Origin: Sphingobium chlorophenolicum
GTDB lineage: Bacteria; Pseudomonadota; Alphaproteobacteria; Sphingomonadales; Sphingomonadaceae
Length of the DNA stretch: 64,000 bases
NCBI RefSeq assembly: GCF_000722875.1
Contig: NZ_JFHR01000017.1
Coordinates: 1-64,000 of the forward strand
Direction: 5' to 3'
Part shown: piece after piece, positions 19,904 through 29,851 of the stretch
Numbering within the stretch: the stretch's first letter is position 1
Layout of the letters: each line of letters begins with the position of its first letter
The notes under the pieces: generated by a model
What the model was told of the DNA's origin: nothing
The model's database searches: none
What the model saw: only the letters and a program-made list of their open reading frames with translations
Position numbers and translations under genes: made by a program

Positions 19904-21178
19904 CTAACCCGCCGCCGCCAGCAACTTGGCGCTCAACGCGGGCCATTCCGCCATGTCCCACCCTTCGGGCGTTTCGCGTGTCATGATCTGGTCCGCGCCG
20001 AAACAGTTGGACAGGTCGATATCCTCGGCCTTCACGAAGCAGCGGTCGTTCAAGGAATAGAAGGGGCGGACCACCGGCAGGGTCAGGTCGTCCCGGTTCT
20101 GCTCCACCACGATCGCCAGCCGATGCGAACGTAGCCGCACCAGCGACCCGATCGGATAAATGCCCACCGCCTGCTGGAAGGCCTGGAAAATCTCCGGATC
20201 GTAGAGCGTCTGCGCCTCGTCCAGCATCAGCAGCGCCCGCGACGGGTCTTCGCCATGGCGGTGGATGCGGTTGGACGTCATCGCGTCATACGTGTCGCAG
20301 ATCGCCGCCATGCGCGCGAACAGGCCGATCTCATCCCCCTTCAGCCCATGGGGATAGCCGCTGCCGTCCAGCCGCTCATGATGGTGCAGGCACACGTCCA
20401 GCACCGCTTCGGGCATCTCCCCGCCCAGCGTCAGAAATTCATGCGCCAGCGTGGTATGGCTCTTCACCACCTCCCATTCTTCGGGGGTGAGGGGGCTGTT
20501 CTTGTCCCATGTTTCCTGCGGCACATGGCCCATGCCCACGTCCATCAGCAATCCGGCCAGCCCCGCCTGCTGCACCTGTTCCGGCGAAAGACGCAGTTGC
20601 TGCGCCAGGCTGATCATCAGCGTGCACACCGTCAGCGCGTGGAGATAAAGATATTCGCTGCTGTTCTTCAGCCGCGTCACCGCCATGAAGGCATGGGGAT
20701 TGCGCTGGATCGAGCAGGAAATCTCCTCGATCATCGGCTCCAGTTTGGTCAGCTTGATCGCCTTGCCCAGCCGCACGTCGTCGAAAATCTTCTGCATCGC
20801 CCGCACGGACTTGCGCGCCAGCCGATTGGCGTTGACCATCTCCACCTTGGTGGACAACCTCTCCTTCGACAGCGGGTCGAAGGGGCGGCTGACTGGCGCT
20901 GGCGCTCGCCGCGCGCTGGCGCCCGCACGGCCGAAAGTGCGTTCACGCTGGTCCGGAACGGCGACGGGCCGGGAAGGCGGCGGCGCGGGTTTCAGATCGA
21001 TGCCGCGGGACGTGTCGATCTGCACCCATTCGACCTTGCTGGCCTTCAGCGTTTCCAATTGATCGCCATCGTCGAGCAACATCCTGCTCTTCCAGAAGGG
21101 GTGGGAAAACCACGACCCTTCCATCTTGTGCAGGAACATGCCCAGTTCGACGTCCTGCGTGCGGATTCTCTTCAACAT
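19904..21178 (-). CDS. HD-GYP domain protein with DUF3391, degenerate HD motif
   Basis: A 424-residue protein with an N-terminal DUF3391 domain (about 1-60: MLKRIRTQDVELGMFLHKM) and a C-terminal HD-GYP domain (about 170-340). HD-GYP proteins usually hydrolyse cyclic-di-GMP. The downstream signature HHHERLDGSGYPHGLKG (265-281) is intact, but the usual HDIGK has become LMDVGM: Met212 replaces the metal-binding His, though Asp213 is kept, and Met216 replaces the Lys. The protein may be catalytically impaired and act as a c-di-GMP sensor or adaptor instead. It is a single gene, with no adjacent signalling genes. Confidence 0.85.
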   Translation of the reverse strand: MLKRIRTQDVELGMFLHKMEGSWFSHPFWKSRMLLDDGDQLETLKASKVEWVQIDTSRGIDLKPAPPPSRPVAVPDQRERTFGRAGASARRAPAPVSRPFDPLSKERLSTKVEMVNANRLARKSVRAMQKIFDDVRLGKAIKLTKLEPMIEEISCSIQRNPHAFMAVTRLKNSSEYLYLHALTVCTLMISLAQQLRLSPEQVQQAGLAGLLMDVGMGHVPQETWDKNSPLTPEEWEVVKSHTTLAHEFLTLGGEMPEAVLDVCLHHHERLDGSGYPHGLKGDEIGLFARMAAICDTYDAMTSNRIHRHGEDPSRALLMLDEAQTLYDPEIFQAFQQAVGIYPIGSLVRLRSHRLAIVVEQNRDDLTLPVVRPFYSLNDRCFVKAEDIDLSNCFGADQIMTRETPEGWDMAEWPALSAKLLAAAG

Positions 21179-21243
21179 GGCGCGACCCCTTTTTATGGCC
21201 GCATTTCGCCCTCAAAGCCTTGCGAAAGCGTTAAGGGCGCCCC

Positions 21244-22680
21244 CTATCGCCAGCCCAGCCCCAGCGCCTTTTGCAGGGCGATATAGTCCGCCGTCATGGC
21301 CGCCGTCGCCTGCGACAGCGCCTGCGCCGCGGACAGGCCCTGCCGCTCCGCGTCCAGAAGCTGGATGCGGGTCGCGGTGCCCGCCTCGAAACGCTGGCGC
21401 ATCAGCGCGGCGGTGCGGTCGGCCGACGTCTTGGAGCGTGCGGCGCTGGCGACGCTTAGCCGCCCCGCGCCGAAACGGGAAAGCGCATCCTCGCTGTCGC
21501 GCAGGGCGGTCAGGACGGCCTGCCGATATTGCGCCGCCGCCTCGTCCCGCGCCGCTTCCGTCTGTCCGACGCGGGCGGCGTTGCGGCCGAAATCCAGGAA
21601 GCTCCAGCTCAGGCGCGGCATGGCGATGGCGGCCAGCTTGTCGAAATCGACCAGATCGCCCGCATTGGTGCCGCCGATGCCGATCAGCCCCATGAAACTG
21701 ATGCTGGGGAAGCGCGCCGCCTCCGCCACGCCGATTTTGGCGGTGGCGGCGGCGAAGCGGCGTTCCGCGGCGCGCACGTCGGGGCGGCGCTTCAGAAGCG
21801 CGGCGGGATCGCCCACCGCGACCTCGGCCGGGGGCAGGGGGACGATGGGGTTGACGGGGTTGACGGGGGCCAGCATCCCGTCCAGCGCGCCGGGCGCTTC
21901 GCCCGCCAGCGTCGCCAGCGCGTTCAGATAGGCGTCCCGTTCGGCGGTCAGGGGCGGAAGCGCGCCGTCGGCCTGCTCCACCAGATGGCGCTGCTGCTCC
22001 ACCTCCAGCGCGGAGGCGGTGCCCCCGGCATGGCGCTGTTCGGCCAGGCGCAGCATCTCCCGCTGGCGCGCGAGCGCCTCCTGCGCCAGGGCGATGCGCT
22101 GCTGCCGGTCGCGCAGATTGACATAGGCCTGAGCGATTTCGGCGGTCAGGCTGACCTGCGCGTCCGCGACATCGGCCTCCGCCGCGCCCAGTTGGGCGCG
22201 CGCCGCCTCCACCCCGCGCCGCTTGCCGCCCCACAGGTCAGCCTCCCAACTCGCGTCGAAGCCCAGATTGTAGAAGTTCAGCGACTGGCTGTCGCCGCTG
22301 GACTGGTCGCCCTCATCGGAACTGCCCAGATCGACGCCGGGCAATGTCGCATGGACGTAGAGGGCCGACGCATTGGTGCTGGGCAGGGCGTTGGCCCGTT
22401 CCGAACGCAACGAGGCGCGGGCCTGTCTCATCCGCGCTTCCGCTGCCGCCACGCCGGGGTTGGCGGCGAGGGCGCGGCTTTCCAGCGCGTCGAGCACCGG
22501 ATCGCCCAGCGCCGTCCACCACGCCGCGGCGGCGGGCGCTTGCGCGCTGGCGCCGTCGGCAGCCCGCGCGAATTGCGCGCCGGGGCTTACGGGTTTGGCG
22601 GCTTCCGGCCCGCGATAATCCGGCCCAGCCGTGCAGGCGGCCAGCGCGAGCAGGGGAAGGGCAATGAAGGGAAAACGCAT
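21244..22680 (-). CDS. Outer-membrane efflux lipoprotein, NodT/OprM family
   Basis: A 478-residue RND/EmrAB-type outer-membrane factor. The lipobox LAAC (Cys16) anchors it, followed by the family start GPDYRGPEA and the coiled-coil helical repeats ending IALQKALGLGWR. It forms the TolC-like exit duct. Only 10 bp separate it from the MFS pump gene upstream, so it is the third gene of the EmrA-EmrB-OMF operon controlled by the MarR regulator at 25488. Confidence 0.92.
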   Translation of the reverse strand: MRFPFIALPLLALAACTAGPDYRGPEAAKPVSPGAQFARAADGASAQAPAAAAWWTALGDPVLDALESRALAANPGVAAAEARMRQARASLRSERANALPSTNASALYVHATLPGVDLGSSDEGDQSSGDSQSLNFYNLGFDASWEADLWGGKRRGVEAARAQLGAAEADVADAQVSLTAEIAQAYVNLRDRQQRIALAQEALARQREMLRLAEQRHAGGTASALEVEQQRHLVEQADGALPPLTAERDAYLNALATLAGEAPGALDGMLAPVNPVNPIVPLPPAEVAVGDPAALLKRRPDVRAAERRFAAATAKIGVAEAARFPSISFMGLIGIGGTNAGDLVDFDKLAAIAMPRLSWSFLDFGRNAARVGQTEAARDEAAAQYRQAVLTALRDSEDALSRFGAGRLSVASAARSKTSADRTAALMRQRFEAGTATRIQLLDAERQGLSAAQALSQATAAMTADYIALQKALGLGWR

Positions 22681-22690
22681 GGAACCAGCC

Positions 22691-24247
22691 TCAATGCATC
22701 GCGACGGCTTGCCCCTGGGGCAAGGGGCGCAGGAACAGGACCAGCGGCAGCACGGCGATGATGCCGACCGCCAGCATGGTGAAAATGTCGTTATAGGTCA
22801 TCACCAATGCCTCCCGCTGGATCGTGCCCGCCAGCGTGCGGAGCGCGGCTTCCTGACCGCCCAGGCCATGGGCCAGCCCGCCGATGTAATCCTGCACCTG
22901 GCCGCTATTGGCGTTCAGGCTTTCCTCTATGCGGCGGCTGTGCAGCCAGCTTCGCTGATCCTGGATGGTGGCGATCCCCGCCAGCGCCAGCGATCCGCCC
23001 AGATTGCGGACCGCGTTGAACAGCCCGGCGGCATCGCCCGCATCCTCCCGCGGGACGGACGCGATGGCGGCCTGGTTCAGGAACAGAAATCCGAAGATCG
23101 TGCCGGTGCCGCGCAGCAATTGCGACGCGATGAAATCCTCGCCGCCCGCCTGGTTGGTCAGCACCGTGTCGATCCAGCAGCTCGTCGCCATGATGAGCAG
23201 CCCGGCGCAGACCGCCACGCGTATGTCCAGATGCCGGATCAGCAGCGGCGTCAGCGGCATCAGCATCAGGCTGGGAATGCCCGACAGCAGCACGATCCGC
23301 CCCGATTGCAGCGCGTCGTAACCGGCGATGGCGGCCAGGAACTGCGGAATGACGAAGGCGGTGCCGTAAAGCATCATGCCGATCACCAGCCCCATCAGCG
23401 CCACCGCGCCGAACTGCCGGTCCAGCAGCAATTTCAGCCGGATCACCGGCCTTTTCGCGAAATATTGCCCGGCGAACAACAGGATGAAGCCGATGCCGGA
23501 GACGATCGACATCAGCACGATCTCCCGGCTCTGGAACCATTGTTCGCGCTGCCCCTCCTCCAGCACGATGGTCAGGCCGCCCAGCCCCAACGCCATGCCC
23601 GCAATGCCCAGCCAGTCGGCCTCCCGCAATTCGCTCAGCAGCGGCTTCTGGTGCGGCATCGTCACCAGCAGCAGCGTGATCAGGACGATGCCCACCGGCA
23701 GGTTGATGAAGAAGGCATAGTGCCAGCTAATATTCTCCGTCAGCCAGCCGCCGATCAGCGGACCCAGGACCGGCCCCAATATCGCGGTGACGCCGAACAG
23801 CGCGTTGCCGATCGGCTGCTGCGACCGGGGCAGGCGCATGGCAATGATCGTCATCGCCGTGGGGATCAGCGCCCCGCCGGTAAAGCCCTGGCCGACGCGC
23901 CCGATGATCATGGTCGTCAGATCGTCGGCGATGCCGCACAGCATCGAAAAGCCGGTGAACAGGAAGGCGGCGGTTAGCAGCAGCGTGCGCAGCCCCAACA
24001 GCCGTTCCAGCCAGGCCGCTAGCGGGATGACGATGATTTCCGCCACCAGATAGGATGTCGCGATCCACGTCCCTTCGGTGCCGCTGGCGCCGATTTCGCC
24101 CTGTATGGTGGGCAGGGCGGAATTGACGATGGAAATGTCCAGCGTCGCCATCATCGCGCCCAGGCTGCCCGCCGCGACCGCCAGCCATGCGGCGGCGTCG
24201 GCGCGTTCGGGCGCGGGGGGCGATGGCGAAGCGGCGGCGGCGGTCAT
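22691..24247 (-). CDS. DHA2-family MFS multidrug efflux pump (EmrB/QacA type)
   Basis: A 518-residue, 14-helix drug:H+ antiporter. Signatures are LDISIVNSALPTIQGEIGASGTEGTWIATSYLVAEI in the first two helices (motif D1-like), and a motif C-like GPVLGPLIGGWLTENISWHYAFFINLP near residue 150. It pumps hydrophobic compounds together with the HlyD-type adaptor whose stop overlaps its start by 4 bp (ATGA). Likely substrates are uncouplers, phenolics or antibiotics; none can be named. Confidence 0.93.
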   Translation of the reverse strand: MTAAAASPSPPAPERADAAAWLAVAAGSLGAMMATLDISIVNSALPTIQGEIGASGTEGTWIATSYLVAEIIVIPLAAWLERLLGLRTLLLTAAFLFTGFSMLCGIADDLTTMIIGRVGQGFTGGALIPTAMTIIAMRLPRSQQPIGNALFGVTAILGPVLGPLIGGWLTENISWHYAFFINLPVGIVLITLLLVTMPHQKPLLSELREADWLGIAGMALGLGGLTIVLEEGQREQWFQSREIVLMSIVSGIGFILLFAGQYFAKRPVIRLKLLLDRQFGAVALMGLVIGMMLYGTAFVIPQFLAAIAGYDALQSGRIVLLSGIPSLMLMPLTPLLIRHLDIRVAVCAGLLIMATSCWIDTVLTNQAGGEDFIASQLLRGTGTIFGFLFLNQAAIASVPREDAGDAAGLFNAVRNLGGSLALAGIATIQDQRSWLHSRRIEESLNANSGQVQDYIGGLAHGLGGQEAALRTLAGTIQREALVMTYNDIFTMLAVGIIAVLPLVLFLRPLPQGQAVAMH

Positions 24248-25410
24248 CCGCCGGTCCGTGCGTTATGCCGCTCCTGCTCCCGGCGGATCTGCGCGGCGGC
24301 GTCCCTGGCCGAACGGGTGTCGACCGAAACCTCCACCGACATGCCGGGCACCAGCAGCTTGCGGGTTTCCGGCCCGGCGTCAATGGCGATGCGGACGGGG
24401 ATGCGCTGGACTATCTTGGTGAAATTGCCCGTGGCGTTCTGCGGCGGCAGGACGGAAAATTGCGCGCCGGTGCCGGGCGCGATGCTGGCCACCCGGCCGC
24501 GCAGTTCGACGCCGGGCAGCGCGTCCACCTCGATCGTCACGGGCTGACCGACGCGCATCAGGCCCAGTTGCGTCTCCTTGAAATTCGCCTCGACATAGAG
24601 GCTGGCCCTGGGGACCAGGGTCATCAGCCGGGTCGCCGCCTGGATGAACTGGCCCTGCCGCACGCTCCGGTCGCCGATCCGTCCGTCGACCGCGGCGCGC
24701 AGGATGGTCGCTTCCACATCCGTATTGGCGGCGGACAGTTGGGCGCGGGCGGCCTCGCCCTGGGCCTGCGCCTGCCTGACCTGCGCCTCCAGCGTGGCGA
24801 CCCGCTTCTGCGCGCTGGTCAGCGCGGCCTGCGCGGCGGCGGCCCTGGCTTTGGCCTGTGTTGCCTGATTCTGAAGCTCCGACAGGCGCTCGCGGCTCTC
24901 CGCGCCGCTGGCGGCCAGCGGGCGATATCGTTCCGCCTCGCTCGCGGCGAAGGCGGCGTTGGCGTTGGCGGCGTCCCGTTCCGCCTTCGCCTGGGCGATG
25001 GCGGCGCGCTGTTCCTCGATCTGGGCGGCCACGCCAGCGGCGCTGGCCCTGGCCACGTCGATCTGCGCCACCGATTGCGCCGCCTGCGCCCGATAGTCGC
25101 GGGGGTCGATCTGGACCAGCGGCTGCCCCGCCTTCACATCCTGATTCTCCTCCACGAAGACGCGGTCGACATAGCCGGAAACCTTCGGCGCGATGGTGAT
25201 CGAATCGGACTGGACATAGGCGTCGTTGGTCGATTCCTGATATCGCCCGACGGCTTCGTACCGGATGAACCACAGCACGCCGCCGACGATCAGCGCCAGC
25301 GCCGCCAGCAGCAGGGCCAGCCGCACGCGGGGATTGTTGAGCAGGGAAGAGCGACTCTGGCCCGAGTCGCCGGCGGATGCGGAGGTGGAGGCCATATCGT
25401 CAGAACTCAT
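24244..25410 (-). CDS. HlyD/EmrA-family membrane fusion protein
   Basis: A 388-residue periplasmic adaptor. One N-terminal transmembrane helix (LALLLAALALIVGGVLWFI) is followed by the biotinyl-lipoyl half-motif IAPKVSGYVDRVFVEENQDVK, a long alpha-helical hairpin (about 100-220), and the second lipoyl half with the beta-barrel. It bridges the inner-membrane pump and outer-membrane duct. The ATG at 25410 is used; an in-frame ATG lies at 25440, and neither has a strong ribosome-binding site. It diverges from the marR-type gene by 77 bp. Confidence 0.9.
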   Translation of the reverse strand: MSSDDMASTSASAGDSGQSRSSLLNNPRVRLALLLAALALIVGGVLWFIRYEAVGRYQESTNDAYVQSDSITIAPKVSGYVDRVFVEENQDVKAGQPLVQIDPRDYRAQAAQSVAQIDVARASAAGVAAQIEEQRAAIAQAKAERDAANANAAFAASEAERYRPLAASGAESRERLSELQNQATQAKARAAAAQAALTSAQKRVATLEAQVRQAQAQGEAARAQLSAANTDVEATILRAAVDGRIGDRSVRQGQFIQAATRLMTLVPRASLYVEANFKETQLGLMRVGQPVTIEVDALPGVELRGRVASIAPGTGAQFSVLPPQNATGNFTKIVQRIPVRIAIDAGPETRKLLVPGMSVEVSVDTRSARDAAAQIRREQERHNARTGG

Positions 25411-25476
25411 GAAAAACCGGAAATTCGAATCTCGACCCATATGCTCGCTCTTGCAGCACCTCGCAATACCATTTAT

Positions 25477-25488
25477 TGAGGTTCCTCA
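25477..25488. promoter_or_regulatory. Candidate MarR operator
   Basis: The inverted repeat TGAGG-TT-CCTCA lies in the divergent gap between the efflux operon and the MarR-type gene and touches the start codon of the latter. It is a plausible autoregulatory site, but the same TGAGG also serves as the ribosome-binding site, so the symmetry could be chance. Confidence 0.35.
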
Positions 25489-25919
25489 TGAATCTCTCCG
25501 ACGAACAACTGCTGACGGATTTGTCCCGCGTCATCACCCTGATGCGCAGATCCTTCGACCGTGCCATGACGGAGCAGGGCGCGTCCCTGGCCCAAACGAA
25601 GCTGCTGACGTGCATAAAGGCGCAGTCGGGAACGGCGCGCGCGGCCGATATCGCCGAGATTATGAGCATTGCGCCGCGGACCGTGACCGAGGCGCTGGAC
25701 GGGCTGGAACGCGAAGGGTTGATCCAGCGGACGCCCGACAAGGCGGACCGGCGGGTCAAGCGGCTGACCCTGACCCCGGCCGGGGAAGCGGCCGTAGCCG
25801 TGACCGAACCCCTGCGCCGCGAACTCAGCGCAAAGATGTTGGCGGCTCTAAACCCGTCGGATCGGGCGCATTTTCATGCTGCACTGCAAAAATTACTGGA
25901 GGCGCTGGCCGACGGTTGA
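25488..25919 (+). CDS. MarR-family transcriptional regulator
   Basis: A 143-residue winged-helix repressor. The DNA-binding core ARAADIAEIMSIAPRTVTEALDGLEREGLIQRTPDKADRRVKRLTLTPAG (about residues 49-98) contains the conserved wing Asp-Arg. ATG at 25488 follows GAGG; a TTG at 25476 is less likely. It diverges from the EmrAB/TolC-type operon and almost certainly represses it until a drug or phenolic ligand binds. Confidence 0.92.
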   Translation: MNLSDEQLLTDLSRVITLMRRSFDRAMTEQGASLAQTKLLTCIKAQSGTARAADIAEIMSIAPRTVTEALDGLEREGLIQRTPDKADRRVKRLTLTPAGEAAVAVTEPLRRELSAKMLAALNPSDRAHFHAALQKLLEALADG

Positions 25920-25994
25920 CCTTTGATTCGCGCTTTTTTCTCTGTTATCATCCCGCCGTCGACCAGCATAAGCCTGGCGGCAGGGGAGAGTGCG

Positions 25995-26102
25995 ATGGAG
26001 CGTATGCATCATAGCATGTGCCAGTGCAGCGTCGGGCTGTTGAGCCTGTTCAGCGCGTCGGCGTTGATGCTGACAGGCACGTTGTTCGTCCTGCTCAACT
26101 GA
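25995..26102 (+). CDS. Small predicted membrane peptide (35 aa)
   Basis: A short frame: ATG at 25995, stop at 26102. GGGGAGAG is spaced well upstream. The product starts MERMHHSMCQCSVG and continues with one hydrophobic helix (LLSLFSASALMLTGTLFVLL). It could be a small membrane protein. I do not recognise it, and a frame this short could be chance. Confidence 0.4.
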   Translation: MERMHHSMCQCSVGLLSLFSASALMLTGTLFVLLN

Positions 26103-26172
26103 TTGCACCCCACCGCGACCATCCTTCCCGGCGCGCCGCCGCTTCATGCGAGTGCGACGCGCCCCTTCGGGA

Positions 26173-28026
26173 TCAATCCTTTTCGATCTGACCGACGTCG
26201 CGCACCGCGCCGCGCGCCGCATTGGTCGTCAGCGCGGCATAGGCGCGCAAAGCGGGCGAAACGTTGCGCTTGCGGCCGAACGGCTTCCACGCCCTGGCGC
26301 CCCGGCTCTCCATCTCCGCCTTGCGTTCCGCGATGACGGCGTCGTCCAGGTCCAGCCTGATGACGCGGTTCGGAATGTCGATGACGATCGGATCGCCGGT
26401 CGCGACCAGCGCGATCAGCCCGCCTTCCGCCGCTTCGGGCGAGACATGGCCGATGGAAAGGCCGGATGTGCCGCCCGAAAAACGCCCGTCGGTGATCAGC
26501 GCGCAGGCCTTGCCCAGCCCTTTCGACTTCAGATAGCTTGTCGGATAGAGCATTTCCTGCATCCCCGGCCCGCCCTTCGGCCCTTCGTAACGGATGACGA
26601 CCACGTCGCCCGCCTTCACCTCGTTGCCGAGGATGCCCGCGACCGCCGCGTCCTGGCTTTCATAGACCCGTGCCGTGCCGTGGAAGGTCAGGATGGATTC
26701 GTCCACGCCCGCCGTCTTCACGATGCAGCCTTCCGGCGCGATATTGCCGAACAGGACCGCCAGCCCGCCATCCTTGGAGAAGGGGTGCTCCGCGCTGCGG
26801 ATGACGCCGGTCTCGCGGTCGGTGTCCAGTTCCTTCCAGCGGTTCGACTGGCTGAAGGCGACCGTCGTGCGCACGCCGCCCGGCGCTGCCTTGAAGAAAT
26901 CCTGCACCGCCGCGCTGTTGGTGCGGCTGATGTCCCAGCGATTGAGCGCCTCGCCCATGGTCGTGCTGTGGACGGTCGGCAGGCTGGCGTCGATCAGGCC
27001 CGCCCGTTCGAGCTGGCCCAGGATCGCCATGATGCCGCCTGCGCGGTGGACATCCTCCATATGCACGTCCTGCTTGGCGGGCGCGACCTTGCACAGGCAG
27101 GGAACCCTGCGCGACAGCCGGTCGATGTCCGCCATGGTGAAGTCGACCCCGCCCTCATAAGCGGCGGCCAGCAGGTGCAGCACCGTATTGGTCGACCCGC
27201 CCATGGCGATGTCCAGGCTCATCGCATTTTCGAACGCGGCGAAGCTGGCGATGGAGCGGGGCAGGACCGATGCGTCCTCCTGCTCATACCAGCGCTTGGC
27301 GAGATCGACGATGGTGCGGCCCGCCTCCAGGAACAGCTTCTCCCGGTCGCTATGGGTCGCCAGCGTCGATCCATTGCCGGGAAGCGAGAGGCCGAGCGCT
27401 TCGGTCAGGCAGTTCATCGAATTGGCGGTGAACATGCCGGAGCAACTGCCGCAGGTCGGGCAGGCCGACCGTTCGATGACCTTCACTTCCTCGTCAGTAT
27501 AGCTTTCGTCGGCGGCGGCGACCATGGCGTCGACCAGGTCGAGCGCGATGGTCTGGCCATGGATGTCCGCCTTGCCCGCTTCCATCGGCCCGCCGGACAC
27601 GAAGATGGCGGGGATGTTGAGGCGCATCGCCGCCATCAGCATGCCGGGCGTGATCTTGTCGCAGTTGGAGATGCAGACCAGCGCGTCGGCGGTATGGGCG
27701 TTGACCATATATTCGACGCTGTCGGCGATCAGGTCACGGCTGGGCAGCGAATAGAGCATGCCGTCATGGCCCATGGCGATGCCGTCGTCGACCGCGATGG
27801 TGTTGAATTCCTTGGCGACGCCGCCCGCCGCCTCGATCTCGCGGGCGACCAACTGGCCCAGATCCTTCAGATGGACATGGCCCGGCACGAACTGGGTGAA
27901 GCTGTTGGCGATGGCGATGATCGGCTTGCCGAAATCCTCGTCCTTCATGCCCGTGGCGCGCCACAGGCCGCGCGCGCCCGCCATGTTGCGGCCATGGGTG
28001 CTGGTGCGTGAACGATAATGCGGCAT
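26173..28026 (-). CDS. ilvD: Dihydroxy-acid dehydratase
   Basis: A 617-residue Fe-S enzyme that dehydrates 2,3-dihydroxy-isovalerate and -methylvalerate to the 2-keto acids in branched-chain amino acid synthesis. Cluster cysteines are visible as Cys122 in [10 protein letters not shown] and Cys195 in [33 protein letters not shown] near residue 510 is the C-terminal signature. The ATG at 28026 follows GAGGAAA and gives the usual family length; the frame stays open far upstream, to 29094, but that region is the lysR gene on the other strand. Divergent from a LysR regulator by 93 bp. Confidence 0.97.
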   Translation of the reverse strand: MPHYRSRTSTHGRNMAGARGLWRATGMKDEDFGKPIIAIANSFTQFVPGHVHLKDLGQLVAREIEAAGGVAKEFNTIAVDDGIAMGHDGMLYSLPSRDLIADSVEYMVNAHTADALVCISNCDKITPGMLMAAMRLNIPAIFVSGGPMEAGKADIHGQTIALDLVDAMVAAADESYTDEEVKVIERSACPTCGSCSGMFTANSMNCLTEALGLSLPGNGSTLATHSDREKLFLEAGRTIVDLAKRWYEQEDASVLPRSIASFAAFENAMSLDIAMGGSTNTVLHLLAAAYEGGVDFTMADIDRLSRRVPCLCKVAPAKQDVHMEDVHRAGGIMAILGQLERAGLIDASLPTVHSTTMGEALNRWDISRTNSAAVQDFFKAAPGGVRTTVAFSQSNRWKELDTDRETGVIRSAEHPFSKDGGLAVLFGNIAPEGCIVKTAGVDESILTFHGTARVYESQDAAVAGILGNEVKAGDVVVIRYEGPKGGPGMQEMLYPTSYLKSKGLGKACALITDGRFSGGTSGLSIGHVSPEAAEGGLIALVATGDPIVIDIPNRVIRLDLDDAVIAERKAEMESRGARAWKPFGRKRNVSPALRAYAALTTNAARGAVRDVGQIEKD

Positions 28027-28082
28027 GATATTTCCTCGGTTCCTCGCGTCCTGAATACGCCTGCATGAACAAGTTGTGAAAT

Positions 28083-28100
28083 ATATTGCAAAGCCAATAT
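28083..28100. promoter_or_regulatory. Candidate LysR-type binding box
   Basis: The perfect inverted repeat ATATTG-N6-CAATAT, containing the T-N11-A arrangement of LysR operators, lies in the divergent ilvD-lysR gap, 19 bp before the LysR start codon. It probably controls one or both genes. Confidence 0.55.
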
Positions 28101-28119
28101 AAAGTCGCATGGTGAATGA

Positions 28120-29040
28120 ATGATCGACCTGCGCCAACTCAACCATTTCCTTGCCGTGGCGGATGAACTGCATTTCGGCCGCGCCGCCGAACGGCTGGGC
28201 ATGACGCAACCGCCGCTCAGCCAGTCGATCATGGCGCTGGAGAGGGAATTGGGCGCGCCGCTCTTCGCCCGCACTAAACGCCATGTCGCGCTCACCCCCT
28301 TCGGCGCGCAATGGCTGGAGCATGTTCGCCCGGCGGTGGCCGCGATCGCCGAACTCGGCCCCATGGCGCAACGCCTGCGGGACGGGACGGCGGGTCGGCT
28401 GGCGCTCTCCTTCGTCAGCCCCGCCGACTACTCCATCCTGCCTTCGCTGGTGCGGCGCTATTCCACCGCCTTCCCCAACGTCGAGATGGCCTTGGCGGAG
28501 GCCACCAGCGACGTCCAGATCGAGGCGCTGGTCGAAGGGCGGATCGACGCGGGCATATTGATCCCTCCGGCATCGGGCCTGCCCGCGCTCATCGAATATC
28601 GCCCGCTGCTCCGAGAACCGCTGGTCGCCGCCGTGCCGGATAGCTGGGTCGCGGACGGAAGCCTGCGCGTCGAGCAGGGCAGGCTGACGGGGGAGGATTG
28701 GCTGGACCAGCCGCTGCTGCTCTTCCCGCGCCATGTGTCCCCCACTTTTCACGACCTTATCATCGACCATTATCGGGCCAAGGGGCGGACGCCGCATATC
28801 CGCCAGCGCGCCATCCAGATGCAGACCATCATCAGCCTGGTCTCGGCGGAGATGGGCATGGCGCTGGTCCCCGCCTCGCTCCGGAATCTGGCGCGGACCG
28901 GCGTGCGTTATCTGCCGCTCGCCGATGCCGCGCCGGTTCTGGAAACCGGCCTCGCCTGGCGCCGCGCGGATGAGGCGCCGACATTGCTCGCGCTGGTGCG
29001 CATCGCGCTGGAGGCGAGGGAGAATGCCCTCGCCGGATGA
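28120..29040 (+). CDS. LysR-family transcriptional regulator
   Basis: A 306-residue LTTR. The N-terminal helix-turn-helix ([46 protein letters not shown], residues 4-48) is followed by the periplasmic-binding-like effector domain (about 90-295). Sequence style resembles CatR/BenM-like regulators. It diverges from ilvD with a LysR-type box between. It may sense a small organic acid; a role in ilvD control would be unusual but is what the layout suggests. Confidence 0.92.
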   Translation: MIDLRQLNHFLAVADELHFGRAAERLGMTQPPLSQSIMALERELGAPLFARTKRHVALTPFGAQWLEHVRPAVAAIAELGPMAQRLRDGTAGRLALSFVSPADYSILPSLVRRYSTAFPNVEMALAEATSDVQIEALVEGRIDAGILIPPASGLPALIEYRPLLREPLVAAVPDSWVADGSLRVEQGRLTGEDWLDQPLLLFPRHVSPTFHDLIIDHYRAKGRTPHIRQRAIQMQTIISLVSAEMGMALVPASLRNLARTGVRYLPLADAAPVLETGLAWRRADEAPTLLALVRIALEARENALAG

Positions 29041-29053
29041 GACGGTCAGTCCG

Positions 29054-29851
29054 TTATCGCACCACCGCCCGCGTGTAGAGATGCCAGGTCGCATAACCCA
29101 GCACCGGCAGCACCACCGCCAGCCCCACCAGCGCGGGCAGCGCGCCCAGCACCAGCAACGCCACGACGATCAGGCCCCAGATCGCGACCGTCACCGGATT
29201 GTGCCATGCCACCCGGCATGACGTGCGCAACGCCACGCCCCAATTGACCGGCCTGTCCACCGCCATGGGGAAGGACACGACGCTCACCGCCAGCGTCAGC
29301 AGCGCGAAGCCGAAGCCGACCAGATTGCCGACCACGATCATCTCCCAGCCCTCCGGCGTGCCGAACACCGCCGACAGGAACGCCCCAACGGAGGATGTCG
29401 ACCCCGGCACATTTTCCAGCGTCGCATGATAGATGAACCAGGCCGCCGCCATCCACGCCATGAACAGCAGCGCCAGCACGCAGGTCAGGTCGAACAGGGC
29501 GGACCCGCCCGGCTTGCGGATCACGTCCAGGAAATGGCGCCAGCGAGCGTCCAGCCCCGCCTCCCGCCGCCGCGCCAGTTCGTAAAAGCCGCTGGCGAAG
29601 GCCGGCCCCAACAGGATCGCGCCCGCGACCAGCGGGAATATCAGCGGCAGGATGGACATGCGGCTGGCCGACATGATCGCCAGCGCGACGATCACCGGAT
29701 AGATGAAGCCGATGAACACCAGATCGCCCCGCTTGGCGAGGAAATCGTCCCACCCCTGACGCAGGGCGATGCGCAGATCTTCGAAACCGATAGTGCGGAT
29801 GGAAATATCTTGCCCCGCGGACTCCGCCTGGGACGGATGAGCCATTGCCAT
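29054..29851 (-). CDS. DUF2189 membrane protein
   Basis: A 265-residue inner-membrane protein with about six hydrophobic segments. The N-terminal region [31 protein letters not shown] is characteristic of the DUF2189 family, and the rest contains SFPMAVDR and a C-terminal pair of helices. Start at 29851 is supported by AGGAGAGC. The family has no known function. The gene converges on lysR with a 13 bp gap and stands alone. Confidence 0.82.
   Translation of the reverse strand: MAMAHPSQAESAGQDISIRTIGFEDLRIALRQGWDDFLAKRGDLVFIGFIYPVIVALAIMSASRMSILPLIFPLVAGAILLGPAFASGFYELARRREAGLDARWRHFLDVIRKPGGSALFDLTCVLALLFMAWMAAAWFIYHATLENVPGSTSSVGAFLSAVFGTPEGWEMIVVGNLVGFGFALLTLAVSVVSFPMAVDRPVNWGVALRTSCRVAWHNPVTVAIWGLIVVALLVLGALPALVGLAVVLPVLGYATWHLYTRAVVR

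Noticed and set aside
26173-29094. A 973-codon version of the ilvD frame
   Set aside because: The extra N-terminal part is antisense to the LysR gene and unlike any dehydratase; the ATG at 28026 gives the standard 617-residue protein.
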